Shown piece after piece: positions 1 through 11,159 of a stretch of DNA of 64,000 bases (the stretch's first letter is position 1; each line of letters starts with the position of its first letter). Under the pieces are notes generated by a model. That model had not been told where the DNA came from and ran no database searches. It was given only the letters and a program-made list of their open reading frames with translations. The translations under genes were made by a program, and so were the position numbers. The stretch is from Apricaphanius iberus (lineage: Eukaryota; Chordata; Actinopteri; Cyprinodontiformes; Aphaniidae), in the NCBI GenBank assembly GCA_028564705.1, contig JAPXFQ010000344.1, positions 563,001 to 627,000 on the forward strand, given 5' to 3'.

Positions 1-3000
1 AAAAAAAAAGACAAGAATTTTCAAAAAAAAGGACGAATGTTAAAAGTGAATAGGTCAATATTTATTATTAAGCCCATCATATTTTCAATAACATATTTAT
101 TTATTTGAATGAAAACCTTCTAAATGTGAATTACTCACTTGTTGAGTTGAGTTGAAAGGGGTTGAACTTGAGATTGCGTGAGGCCCCTGAAAAATCCCAG
201 ATGGAATACCAGCACCTAAGGAAATAGGGAACAAAAGGAATGATTTCATTAATATGAACGAAGCAGTTATAAACGTGAAATCATACGTGATGCATCATGG
301 AATGTTTGCTATAACTTTGCTGCATCTGATCTTATCTATATATGAGCGCGCAGGAAGAAGTAATAAAGCGCTGCATCTTGAGCTGCCGGTGCTCAGTCTG
401 GGATTTATGACTGACACGGCAATACAGGTTGGAAAGTCTAAGGCTCCTGCTGTGCTTGCTGCCGTGGGAATTTTTCCAATGACATCAAGCTGAGACAGGA
501 ATATGTTCTTCCAAGCAATCTCCCCTCACCTGCAACATCCTGTCAAGTCTACCTATATTGTTTGCCAGATTCATATATTTACTATCATTTCCAGCCAACA
601 CCCTGTACAATGTGTTCACCTTTAATTTCACCCGTTCTGCTAAGCCTCTGGCTGAATGTTAGAAACTTCATCAGGTCAAAACTCATTTGAATAGATCCTG
701 GAAACAAACAAGCTATTGAAAACACTGTGCTGGGCTTCTCATAACATGTAAAAAAAACCTCCTTTAAAAGTGTAATATGATCAAAAGTTCAAAAGCTGAG
801 AGCCAAAAAGTACCACTATATGACTGCGGTTTCTCACAGGGTTTTAAGCTTAATGATTAGCAACTAGAATATTCAATATTTTCCTACTGGTATCAAATGT
901 TAGCATCATTATGGCTGAAAACATTGTCTTTAGATTTAAACACGCAGGTATTTGGTCTTAAAACAGATTGTTAGAAATCACTATGAAGCTTTAGTTTCCA
1001 ACGACATTAAGTTATGTCATGTAATGCAACTTTTATCAATCCAGATAAAGAAATTTCAAACAATAGTATGAATGTGAAATTCATACAGAATGTTTAAGAA
1101 AAGCTCTTAAAAGGCATTAAGATATATTGTTTTAGTTTCCAGTTAGAAAATATATGTTAGTTCAACCAAACTCACATACACCTGGAGAACCAGCATATAT
1201 TTATTGGATGGAAAACCTCCCATCATTTTAATTGCGATAATCCAATGAGTCATCAACAGTTTGCGCTTTTTAAAACGGGCGTAAACCGCAAAGTGTCGCA
1301 AAAACAGCCATTCAGCACTTTTCCCCATACTGAATATGCAATATGGGTGTTTACGTCAGAAGACGCTAAATATTGGGAGGAGAATTGGCAAATAAGTAGG
1401 CATTCCAGGCCCAGTATGATTTACTAAATAGCTAAATTTTTGGCCCATCTATTTTATTACCAAGTTTATTACTGACAAACGAGAAATGTATTTCACAACA
1501 TTGCAGCTTAATAATAAATAAATCTGTAGCAGCCATAAACTTGATATGTATGTTGTTTTTTCTCATTTAGCAGCAGCGGCCACAAAGTCCTCATTTGAAA
1601 ACTATTCCTTGCACCTACAAATGAAGGACAGCCCGCCGTCGCAATTTTTTTGCAGCGCGTGCAAAATCATGTTCATTGTTAGAAATCTTCATAAATCAGC
1701 CTCTTGGTGGAGAAACTAAAGGAGATCCACCCATCGCTCCTATAAGCCTTATTAGAGTGACGGGAGGTGCTCCTATAGGGGGCGTTTAATAAGTTCATTT
1801 GACAATGAACCATAGGCCTTACTGAAGCAGATACGTCAACCAAATAGCCATATAATATCAGCTTTTCTTATTCCGTATGTTTGCCTAAAGAGCTATAACT
1901 AAATAAGATAACTGCAATAACGAATATGTCATTATCTGTTAGAAGAAGCAGGAATTAAAGTAGCTTTTTCTGTATGAAATAAAAGTGACCATATGATGTT
2001 TTGTCGAGGGTATCATACCATAAAAATATCTTAAGATCATGCCTTAATAAGCTCACTAAAGCTTTCGTGTGATTGTTATTTCTGTCCCAAGCCAAAAAGA
2101 TGACAAAATGGACATTATGACTCAGGGGCAGAAATCTTCCCAGACAACACAACAGTCGTTTAAACTGACGACAAGAAAAATAGAGGAGGTCTCTCCAGTA
2201 AACATTTAAAAGCCGGCATTTGGTTCTAGTTGTGTACAGAGTATACAATAAGCTTTTGGAAGGCTTTTGTGAGTGTGCGTGCACATAATCTGTGTGTATT
2301 GTGTGCGGTATAATGGACGATGAAAACATACTAAATTCATCAACTTTTTGATTGTTGTGGAAATCGATTACCCTTTGAAGTTCACATTAGTGAACCATAC
2401 ACGAGGATTTTCAAACTAATTTATTTTGTTTAGGAATACCGTCCCACGAAGTCCAATTACACTGTTAAAAATGTCTTTGTTGGTCCAACTGCAGAGCTGT
2501 AACAAAGCTGTGCAGTTTGTCAAAGGGTTCCACCAAAAGCCTGTTTAGACAAACATTTACATTCTTCTGTAATGTCTCACATCTGAATATTCCCTAAAAG
2601 AGAAAGTACAATAATATAAAAATCATGGATTTGCTCGAAAGGAATGGAGTTAGGGCTTTTCTGGAGAATCATTAGGAGTGGGAACTCAGCTCTTTAAAAT
2701 CCCATTTTCACACATAGCTTAACATCGCTAAAGGGTAGGGATGTCCGATATTAACTACCTATACAGTCAGTTTTCAGTAATATGACTTTCATACCATGAA
2801 TATAGCATTCCTATGTCCCATTGGCCGGATGATGCGTACCTGCGGGTCAAATCTGCATTTCTTCTGGAAAACCCTTCAATGTACATGTACAGTTATGAGT
2901 CTCTAGATTCCTAAGATGTATGCCAATCAAGGATACAATCATAACTGTAGACACGGTAAGCGTTTTTGTCAAACTACCGACTCAACTTTGTAAGCCTCAT

Positions 3001-3279
3001 TTCAGTGCCATCTTGAACAAAAAACGTCTTTTTTACATTCACAAGTGTCCAGGTGATTTGTCCAATAAAATTGTTAGCCCACAACAAGTCTGACATCCTC
3101 AATCCAACATAACCGGCTGCTGAAACCCTTTGTAAATTCCCTTCCTTGTTCCTCGTTAGCATGTTCAGATAAGCCACTGCGCATAACAGGAAGTGCATCG
3201 TACACGAGGGGCAGGCTTTATCACATGGAATGGAATGTTAACTTGTTTGAAACTTTGGTACTGAAGACAGTCCTGTTGG
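1..3279. other. unique intronic sequence, eya2 intron after the IKTED exon
   Basis: No exon, RNA gene or complete mobile element recognised. The ORFs at 254-493 and 1955-2329 show no family resemblance or splice-site support. At 2736-2752 there is a short hAT-like end (tagggatgtccgatatt) without a visible partner. The stretch 380-560 is compositionally balanced and repeat-free and could be conserved non-coding sequence, but that needs alignment. Confidence 0.5.
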
Positions 3280-4216
3280 TAGGGGTGGGCGGTATGGCAA
3301 AATTTTCATATCACTGTATTTTTAAACAACATGTCGGTATTATCGTATTTAACTGTATTTTTTTCCCCATACAAGACCGTTCATATCCACATTATCTTAT
3401 AAGAATGAACAATAAAAAATGTGCTTTAAGTAGCCCATTTTACTGTCATATTGACTGCATCGTGTATTTTTTTCATACACAGGTGAATGATATGAAAATA
3501 ATTAAAATGATTATGATTTTAGTAGGCATTCTTGATGTTCTAAGGCTGAAGGTAAACTTGTTTTTTAACCTCACGTTGACGCAAGCAGCACATTGCATCT
3601 TGTACTGGCTTGGCATGTAGTACTGAAGAATCCAGAGGACAGACTCAGACTGGATTTAGCCAAAAAAGTTAAATTAATATGGCGACCGTAGGAGATTATT
3701 AACTGGTTAATATTCAGATAACAACAGAAAAAAAATGGCAGAAGTATTGTAGATGTTATGTAAAACATATTTACCGCTATTTTTTATTTCTTTCCTACTG
3801 GTTTTGCCGACGTTGACCGCCTTTAGCTACAGACGGTCACATAGCGCTCAACACTCCCCCCTACTGGTCACTCCCAATAGCGCTTATAAAACATATGCTG
3901 TTCTGTTCTCGTCTGATCTTTTATAGCCGATAAACTTCTAAACTACAGACATGACTCCACTTTTTGGATTTACCTCATCAACATTGTGTGTTTCGCTCAG
4001 GTAGCTCCTGCCAGCAGCTGTACTTAGTTTAAAATGTTAGTTTTCACACTGTGGTGAAGAGCGCGTAGCAGTGAAATCAGTCACCACTGAAACACGTCCC
4101 CACATTAAAAGTTCCGGAAGTTGTCTGAGCTATTCACCGGTATAGCGGCATATTAAAAATACATATCGTAACGAAAATAAACACTGGTTTTCAGTATGAA
4201 CCGGTAAACTGCCCAG
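3280..4216 (+). mobile_element. hAT-like TIR element, copy 1 of a family (about 0.93 kb)
   Basis: Begins TAGGGGTGGGCGGTATGGC and ends near ...CCGGTAAACTGCCCAG, degenerate inverted termini of the teleost hAT type. Almost the whole length is homologous in the same orientation to 16350-17256. Shared blocks include CCATACAAGACCGTTCAT, ACAGGTGAATGATATGAAAA, ATGGCGACCGTAGGAGATTA and GGTTTTGCCG. The open frames inside (3225-3620 and the related 16464-16661) overlap shared sequence but carry no transposase motif I can name, so I treat the family as non-autonomous. Its right end abuts a PIF/Harbinger-like end. Confidence 0.65.
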
Positions 4217-4600
4217 GGGCCTGTACCATGAAGGTAGCTGAACAAACTCGGGGTCACATGATTGGTTTTTCTAGTCGACAAAACCAAACCGATGCAATCA
4301 GGCTTTATTGGTACCATGACGCAGCTTATCAACTTTCTCTCTCAATTCAGGCGTTGATCCTTAAGCTATGATTAATCCACAAGCGCGTGTACATAAAAGA
4401 GTGACGTCGACACTGAACAACCAAACGCATTCGATATGGATAGAGCCAGAGCTATATACTTTTCAGCGGAGGAGCAAGAGATAATTCTTCAGAAATATGA
4501 AGAATATATAAGTATTTTTCAAGCACGCAGTAACACTGTATCTGCTGCCAAAGCAAGAGAACAATTTTGGAGGAAGATTGCTGATTGCGTTAATCCGTAG
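4217..4600 (+). mobile_element. 5' portion of a PIF/Harbinger-type element
   Basis: Starts GGGCCTGTACCATGAAGG, a terminus I associate with teleost Harbinger-like transposons, and leads into a Myb/SANT-like coding exon at 4436-4600. No matching inverted right end was found in the next kilobase, so the element appears truncated after its accessory-protein exon. It directly abuts the hAT copy on its left, so one inserted next to or broke the other. Confidence 0.5.
4436..4600 (+). pseudogene. Myb/SANT-like DNA-binding protein fragment (Harbinger accessory ORF)
   Basis: A 54-codon frame, too short for a standard ORF list, opening MDRARAIYFSAEEQEIILQK and closing FWRKIADCVNP. This is the layout of the Myb/SANT-like (NAIF1-type) domain of the second protein of PIF/Harbinger transposons: an aromatic residue before SAEEQ, a basic/acidic helix, then W-R-K-I-A-D-x-VN at the end of the last helix. 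In the family this protein binds the element's ends and helps import the transposase into the nucleus. The TAG may not be a true stop: AATCC|GTAGGTTA resembles a splice donor at the usual exon boundary after R-V-N. No downstream exon is visible, so this is called a remnant. It lies in an eya2 intron, antisense to eya2. Confidence 0.6.
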
Positions 4601-5913
4601 GTTAAACAATTAATGTACATTTATGTAGGTTAAGCATATTAAAAATATATTAAATTCTAAAATGAAAATGTATTCGTGTTGATATATGTATACATATATA
4701 TATATATATCACACTAAATATGCCCTTACAATTTTTAAAGCAGGCTACTAAAAAAAACCCAATACTCTTTTATGTAATTTTGTCCCAGTTCCCTTCTCTC
4801 TTCATGCAAACTGGACTACAACTACTACAACTTTTTTGTCTGTGCTATAAAAAACAGCAATTTCTGCAGCACTGTGCTATAAACTAAAAAACTTTTAGTC
4901 ATTTTAACTTAAATCTGTGCAAAAACTCAGATTTTTCCTCAGCCTATCTTGAGGTTGTGGGTTGTGTCACTAAATACCTTCCTTTAAGATAGCTTTAAAC
5001 TTTAAACATTCAAAAATCCAGTAGATTACTATTGCCTGATAGTTTTGTGATGACCTGAGGCTCATATTAAGCATATTAAACAATCCTTATCACTGCGCAA
5101 AACACAAAACACCAGTGTTTAAATATTTGGAATGTACAATGAAAGCTTTAAATATTATGAGAGATACAGAATGATGTCAAAAGATTACGCTTTCATGGTT
5201 CTTTAAGATTTTTTTTCCTCCTTTGTCTACTCCATACAGTGGGAACAGCTTGTGTAGCGTCTGCAACATTAGGCCAGCTCACCCCTCTGTTAAATGCCCC
5301 TTAACCTCTCCCCTGTCACACGCAAGGTCAATTTCATGCTGGTTTCAAAGCCATAAAGTCGCACAGAGCAAGTCATGCTTTGGGCGCCGGCCGACTGAGG
5401 AATGTGGACAGCACAGTCGCTCGCACTCAATCACAGCCGCACACCGACAGAGAGCTGCACACCCTCCTAGGACTGAAACGTCTTTATTTAAGTTCCTCTA
5501 CCAGAAAACACCTCTGTCTAGCTTTTGTTACGGTCATAAATATAGATTTTTTTCCCTCCCGTCTGTTTGTGATGTTCCTTTGCTTCTGTCTGCACATTTC
5601 TTTTAGTCCCTCTTTCTTCAGAAAAAACAGAAACAAAACGCTTGCATGCGGTGTTGTTGGTCTGAGTGGAGAAAGAGGGCCTGACCCCCAGAGGAGAGGA
5701 GGGGTGAATAGACTTTTGACGCCAGAAGCCCAGACCGCAGCTAATAGGGAACAGGTGTGGCGGCGCAGAAAGAAGACGAAGAGAGGAGATAGAAGAAGGA
5801 CTACAGCAGTTGCGGATGGTCCTGTTGCTAAATCAAATACGAGTTGTAAAGGGTCTGTCTACAAGCGCATCGCGGGGTCCTCACATGCAGTTCAAGTGGT
5901 GCTTTAAACTGAC
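4601..5913. other. intronic sequence, no gene
   Basis: AT-rich sequence with a short (TA) run near 4693-4708, followed by a more GC-rich block (5220-5880) with unremarkable overlapping open frames on both strands. I searched the minus strand for the next EYA exons (a QDYPSYP-type block or the WDLDETI motif) and found neither. Confidence 0.5.
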
Positions 5914-6030
5914 CATGTGTGTGTGAGTAGCTGTAGAGGCTCTGACTGGGAGGGGTGCTGCTGAAGTTTGAGTAGCCCAGTAGTCCGGTCTGTCCTGGAG
6001 AGTGACCCAGACCATCCTCTGTTTTTATGT
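5914..6030 (-). CDS. eya2: eya2 internal exon (IKTED...HSPGQ block)
   Basis: Internal coding exon of an Eyes-absent protein, a transcription co-activator and tyrosine phosphatase that partners Six and Dach proteins in the nucleus. Seen: on the minus strand a pyrimidine-rich acceptor (tctatttcag) precedes AC ATA AAA ACA, and the exon ends CAT G before a GTCAGT donor. This gives 117 nt, entering and leaving in phase 1. The protein reads (N)IKTEDGLGHSPGQTGLLGYS and ends in a Tyr/Ser-rich YSYSHTHG. Family knowledge: vertebrate EYA2 has IKTED-L-HSPGQ-G directly after PSYS, followed by a Tyr-rich stretch closing in a His-Gly pair, with a similar exon size. EYA1 and EYA4 carry extra residues before IKTE, which is why I prefer eya2. 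This lies in the N-terminal Pro/Ser/Thr/Tyr-rich transactivation region, upstream of the phosphatase domain. The next exon is outside the window, more than 5.9 kb away. Confidence 0.85.
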
Positions 6031-6239
6031 CTGAAATAGAAAATAACAGAACATTTAGTATATGTACGAAACAGGGCAAATCGGTATCCACCATGGAACA
6101 AAATACCAGAAGAGTTTCATTTGCTGATGTTAACAGCTAACAGTAACCAACATTTAACCACGAGGCACGTCCTGGAGTTTTCTTCTTCTTAAAAGAGAGT
6201 TGTTCCTCTCCGCTGTCGCTAGGTGCTCACTCGGAGTGA

Positions 6240-6345
6240 AGACTAGTTTATACTTCTCCGTCTAAGTCGAAACAGATTGACGCAAAGGAATTATCTGTCA
6301 ACGCAAGGCTCTCCCTCACCTACGCGAGGATGGACAGGGTCGAGC
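6240..6345. repeat. fragment of a TIR-element family (TTTATACTTCTCCGTC end)
   Basis: CTAGTTTATACTTCTCCGTC and the following 90 bases, including TATCTGTCAACGCAAGG, match the left end of the larger element starting at about 56158. The matching right end is not clear here, although an inverted-looking ACTATAAACTATCCGTC occurs just beyond. Confidence 0.5.
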
Positions 6346-6728
6346 CAAACTATAAACTATCCGTCTCTGGATAGTCTGATATTCACTTACATTACCTTAG
6401 CATAAACCAATGTAAGTAAATGGAAAATACTAGCATGCTAGTAGTTGCTTACTGGGTTGGTTAAAAAATAAGTGGGTTCTACACCTATCTATCGCTGGGG
6501 ACTATGGGAACAGACGCATTTTTACATGGGGGGGGGATATCCCTTTAAATTAGACTGTTTCCACTAGTCAATAACGATAATTTTACTGTGTAGCACTACA
6601 AGGTACAAGCTGAACTGTGACTCTCTATGGGAAAAAGCAAGCCAAAAAAATTAACAGATATTTCATGTTTACATATTCTTTTATTCAGCCTGGGAATTTT
6701 CCTTACCGTCCGCTTGGGATGTCAGCTC

Positions 6729-7258
6729 GCTGTGTACGGTGCAGAGTATAAATGCTCCGTATTTATGTTGATTTATGCATGTTGACTCACTGTATGGCTT
6801 TAGTATATTTCGCAGTGAGTTAATGCTGCGTTAAAATGCACATTACTCAGATAAAGTGATGTTTTCGGACTTGAATTAGTGCTACTTAATTTCGTGATGT
6901 GATAAAAATGGGTTTTATTTTCTGAGCGTTTACTTATGGGAAAGTTGTAAATTGTGACATTTGATTACTAAGTCTATATTACAAATGTTATTATTTGATT
7001 TAATATAAGATACTTAAATGTTAACATTTAATATCCAAATGTTACATTCATATATTTTGGTTAGTTCTACCTGTATTTGTCATTATTATTTTTTATATGA
7101 GACCACATATATATTATGTTGAAATAAAAAAAATAAGAGGGTTTTTGGGCAAAGTTTGTATGTTTTCCATTCTTAAGCACCATTTAAGCACCAGTACTGT
7201 TTCAAAACTACCGGTGTGGCACCGGTATCGGATAAAACCCAAACTATACATATCCCTA
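6729..7258 (+). mobile_element. right part of a hAT-like element (same family as 58582-60239)
   Basis: Homologous to about 59575-60239 over TTTATGTTGATTTATGCATG, the GTTAAAATGC segment, GGTTTTTGG(A/G)C(A/G)AAGTTTG and the terminal segment ending ATATCCCTA. The left terminus seen in the full copy (TAGGGATGGG) is missing, so this copy is 5'-truncated. The 8 bp following its right end (ctctaaac) also serve as the apparent target site of the next element at 7267. Confidence 0.6.
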
Positions 7259-7266
7259 CTCTAAAC

Positions 7267-7592
7267 TAGGGATGCAATGATACAACTTTTTTCAAACTGA
7301 TACGATACCAATACTTGGATCAGAGTACTTGCCGATACTGAGTACCAATACCGATACAGATTGATGAAGGCAGCTTTTATTTTCCTCTCTGCTTGTTACA
7401 ATGAATGATGGTGAATTAGATAAGAAAATGACATATTAATACACATTACAACAAAACTAAAATTTCAACCTAAAAATGAAAATTTTCTGTGAAATTTTTA
7501 AGTATCGGTTCATGGTATTGGTTAACTTTAACCAATACAGTACCTAAGACGGTATCGGGGCCGATACCAGTATCATTATCGGTGCATCCATA
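7267..7592 (+). mobile_element. hAT MITE, family GGGATGCAACGATACC, copy A
   Basis: Inverted termini TAGGGATGCAATGATAC ... ATCGGTGCATCCATA enclose a short non-coding interior rich in the words GATACCGATAC and GAGTACTTGCCGATAC. Flanks ctctaaac/gtctaaat agree at 6 of 8 positions, as expected of an old hAT 8-bp target duplication. Sister copies lie at about 20026-20368, 21346-21670 and 30441-30781, and fragments at 32284-32464 and 35306-35605. Confidence 0.7.
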
Positions 7593-8507
7593 GTCTAAAT
7601 TTAGGTTATATCTAGCAAAAACTATGCAAAAATGCAATAGATTGCTTTCCTAGACTTTAAAACAAAAATAAAAACCTTTTTATGATTATAATATTACATT
7701 TTGTCAGTTTACCGGCAACACTTTATGTTTGATGAGCTGAAAAGGGCAAAAATAGTGGTTTAGAGAATTCTGAAAAATGTATGACACTAACTACAAAACT
7801 ATCATCATAAAGGATGATACATTTTGGACAGCTAAGTTTAACTTCACCAATGACTGAATACTGCCAGACATGTACAACAGAAAAAATACTTTAATATCTC
7901 AAACATAAACTCATTATGCCCATGAAAAGAAATTCAAGGACAGATAAAACAGTAATCGCCATATTTCAATCTGGAAAAGTTTACAAAGCAACTTCGGAAG
8001 AACCATAGCGATCATTATTCACAAATAAAGAAAACATGTAATAACAACTAACCTGCCTAGGAGTTAGAAGTGCAACCATGACTCATCAAGACCCAGGTTA
8101 ATATCTAAAGCACTACAGTCCACATTTGAGGTCAGCGTTCATGATTCAGCAGTATGAGAAGAAACTGGACGAAAATGGGATTGTTTGTCTTAAAGGGGGA
8201 AAACACTGTTGGCCAATAAGAACTCACATTTTTAGAGTATACTTAACAGGCTGTTCACTCAGTAGAACCCGCATGTTTGTATTCTTAATGACCTCCTCAT
8301 CCGTCCCCTATAATTTTACGACGGTAATGGATTGTATTTAATAAAACCTATTTTAAAATGCTTCCATAGCCTTTTGCACATTTTTGTTGACTGTTTTTTT
8401 TTGTGTCTTTTTCTCAACAACAAATGTAGCTATCAATTACTGCCCCAACATCTGGTATCTGAGAGGTAACTTTTTTCAAACATAACATTAAGTCTGCTTG
8501 TACTGAC

Positions 8508-8620
8508 TGTAAGAAGGCATGCTGTAGCCTTGCGTGTGGTGCGAGTACGCCGAGTATGGTCCTGGGGGTTGAAGGGCTGGGCTGTACTGAGTCTGCCCGT
8601 ATGCAGCCATGGCTTTGATC
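8508..8620 (-). CDS. eya2: eya2 N-terminal exon containing MAAYGQTQYS
   Basis: Upstream neighbour of the IKTED exon. Seen: acceptor ccttttttgtag, then GATCAAAGCC ATG GCT GCA TAC. The protein MAAYGQTQYSPALQPPGPYS continues through a Tyr/Pro/Ser-rich stretch to MPSY, then A before a GTCAGT donor. The split codon A|AC makes PSYN-IKTED, matching the family's PSYS-IKTED. The exon is 113 nt. Family knowledge: MAAYGQTQ opens or lies near the start of EYA transactivation domains. The ATG at 8610-8608 sits in a near-ideal Kozak context (GCCATGG), with codons I-K-A before it. If the 11160-11272 exon is spliced on, an in-frame TGA lies upstream with no other ATG, so this Met would be the start. Human EYA2 has further upstream residues, so another first coding exon could exist. 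The downstream intron is 2477 bp and holds several DNA transposons. Confidence 0.85.
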
Positions 8621-9080
8621 CTACAAAAAAGGAAGACACAGAATAAGATTGTTACGACACAACATTTGTTTATGGGAAATGGAAATGTAGCGTGACGAAG
8701 GATTGTTTCCAGTAGGAGAACTTCAGACAAAATTCTGAGCTGTTGCTTACCTCCAATTTTAAAGAGCTTATAAAAAGCACATATACTCTAAACAAGGTTG
8801 GAACTGCTTGATAATCACAAAGGTCCAGATTATAATTAGTTTTTATGTTATTCCTCTACTTTAAAAAAAAGAAGATTTAAATATTAGCGATGTCCTGATC
8901 AGCCTTTTGGATCTCCGATGCAGATCCGATCTTTTAATTTCAAGTTCGGTCCGAATTGGAGTCCAGACCCGTTATTTTGCCTTCAGCATTGAAATTTATA
9001 AACGTGAAATATACTTTTAGGAAATAACTTATAGAGCTCAGAGAGATGACGTCATCCTGGAAGGAAAAGAACCGTAAACA

Positions 9081-9110
9081 AGCTACAGTAGCTATCCGGC
9101 TACTGTAGCT
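9081..9110. repeat. perfect 12-bp stem hairpin
   Basis: AGCTACAGTAGC, a 6-nt spacer TATCCG, then GCTACTGTAGCT: a perfect inverted repeat with 12-bp arms. It lies inside the putative element at 8885-10802. Confidence 0.9.
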
Positions 9111-9467
9111 AATGTTGTGCCCCTGGGTGCACGAAACAGCAAAGTCAAGTTAAAGACAGAGCCTATTATCAAACTGCTAAAGATCCAGCTCGGAAGGAAA
9201 GATGGATTTCTGCTCGGAGCGCAATGAAAAAAACTGAGCACTGGAACCGTCTCTCAATGGATTTGGCTTGTGTAGTGACAATTTAATTTCAGGGAACTTC
9301 AGCCGAACACATAATTTTAAATTAACATTTACATCAATATTTCTAACGATTGTAACCAAAATGTGTCCACAGTCTTAATGATAATGTCTTATGAACGCTA
9401 AAAAAGGTATCTGCGACAGTGTAACAGAAAAGGCGGAACAGTAAACAGATATTTAGATTTTATTATG

Positions 9468-10150
9468 ATTCTTAGCGTGCTTTTGTTACGATCTTTAGCA
9501 TGCTTTTTTTTAAAAATTCTTAGCGTGCTTTTTTTTAACGATTCCTAGTGTGCTTTTTTTAACGATTCTTAGTGTGCTTTTTAAGACTCTTAGCGTGCTT
9601 TTGTTACGATTCTTAGCATACTTTTATTAAAATTCTTAGAACGCTTTTGTTATGATTCTTAGCGTGCTTTTTAAGACTCTTAGCGTGCTTTTGTTACGAT
9701 TCTAAGCGTGCTTTTGTTACAATTCTTAGCATGCTTTTGTTACGATTCTTAGTGTGCTTTTTTTTACAATTCTTAGTGTGCTTTTGTTACGATTCTTAGC
9801 ATGCTTTTGTTACGATTCTTAGTGTGCTTTTTTTTACAATTCTTAGTGTGCTTTTGTTACCATTCTTAGCGTGCTTTTTTAAAACTATTGTTAGTGTGTT
9901 TTTAATGATTCTTAGTGTGCCTTTGCCATGATTCTTAGCATGCTTTTGTTACAATTCTTAGCGTGCTTTTGTTACGATTCTTAGCGTGCTTTTGTTACGA
10001 TTCTTAGCTAGCTTTTGTTACGATTCTTAGCGTACTTTTGTTACGATTCTTAGCATGCTTTTATGCTTTTATTACGATGCTTTTCTTATGATTCTTAACA
10101 TGCTTCTGCTAAGATTCATAGCTTGGTTTTATTAAGGTTCTTAGCTGACT
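9468..10150 (+). repeat. 23-bp minisatellite, degenerate, about 29 units
   Basis: Tandem copies of ATTCTTAGCGTGCTTTTGTT plus AC/CG. Variants include AGCATGC, AGTGTGC, shortened T-tracts and an 18-20 bp unit (TTAAGACTCTTAGCGTGC). A higher-order pattern of two alternating unit types is visible around 9720-9860. Units decay at the right end, where it runs into unique sequence. It lies in the intron upstream of the MAAYGQTQ exon. Confidence 0.9.
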
Positions 10151-11159
10151 TCCTACAGTTAATTTGCTGTGGATTTTTCTGTCTTGTTGCTCACATAGCA
10201 ACAAGTAAACAACATGCAAAAGTTTGCAGAATCATAAAAATCTTTGTCACGTTGCTGCTGTTTACATTTCTTGTGATAGCAACGAGGACCAGCCCGCATT
10301 GTTCTAAGTTTATAAGTTACAATTTTGTTATTAGTGTTTTCACTGTTAGCTGAAATATCCTATACTAGAGTATTTGAATGCACCACAGGTGCAAGTCAGC
10401 TTAGTTCAACATCTTCCTATTATTCTCTTTTTCGCTGCAGGAGCTAAACAAAGGTTTTTCTCTGATTATTTCAGTTTATTGTTGTGTGTACATGCCAGAA
10501 GATGAGTTTCTATGCCTTTATTATATAAATAAAGTATGATTAAGCATATTTATTTGTTGACGTTTACCCATATTAGAATGTATAAAGAATTGTGTTTAAC
10601 TTACTATGCTGATTTGTGGTGATAAAGAGTCCTTGTTTGCACCACTACGGAGGTTTGAATTAATGCACAAGTACCATCAAACGTAACTAGGAGGTACTTT
10701 CATAAAAATCTGCACAACTCGTCAGCTAATATAGCCGATCTCCAATGACCGAAAAATATGAAAACATTGGCCCAATCCGATCTAGAGATGGGAACATCTC
10801 TAATTTTTATAATGTATGAAAAGCTATGATGCAATACCTCATTTATGTTAGTGACAAGTATCAAAAGGAACAAACGTACCAAAGCTCTGAATTTGAAGCC
10901 GTCAGTGAAAAAGGCTGTGAATGAAATGAAAAGATAAATTGAAATAAATGTGAAACTTTTAGTTAAAAGGAATACACAGAATTTATAAATGTGAAAGTGT
11001 TTTTTTGCCAAATATAAAGAACATTTTTAATGGGCTGGATAATCTCACTCATAAAACTAAGAAAGCGTTGTCCTCAGTAAACAATTTTAGGTCACAAAAC
11101 CTGTTTGATAACCACAGAATTTTTACTCCGCCCTTCTTTTCCTTTTTTTGGACTCTTAC

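Larger units (their letters stand above)
8885..10802. mobile_element. putative hAT-like element carrying an internal minisatellite
   Basis: Begins TAGCGATGTCCTGATCAGCC; the other end reads GGGAACATCTCTA, whose complement is TAGAGATGTTCCCATC, giving imperfect inverted termini. Both subterminal regions contain GATC/CCGAT words (GCAGATCCGATC; CCAATCCGATC). Flanking octamers match only weakly, so the outer limits are tentative. The interior holds a perfect hairpin (9081-9110) and a roughly 0.68 kb minisatellite (9468-10150). The open frame at 10123-10353 has no recognised domain. Confidence 0.4.

Noticed and set aside
254..493. 79-codon plus-strand frame as a gene
   Set aside because: No recognisable domain, no splice-site support, and it lies antisense within the eya2 intron; conserved non-coding DNA is as likely.
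1..5900. Further EYA exons (phosphatase domain) in the left part
   Set aside because: No complement of the WDLDETI motif, nor of DYPSYP or QYY-type blocks, was seen on the minus strand.
5223..5907. Plus-strand frames of 127 and 175 codons next to the eya2 exon
   Set aside because: Low-complexity basic/Ser-rich composition, mutual overlap in different frames, and antisense overlap with the exon's donor side; no family resemblance.
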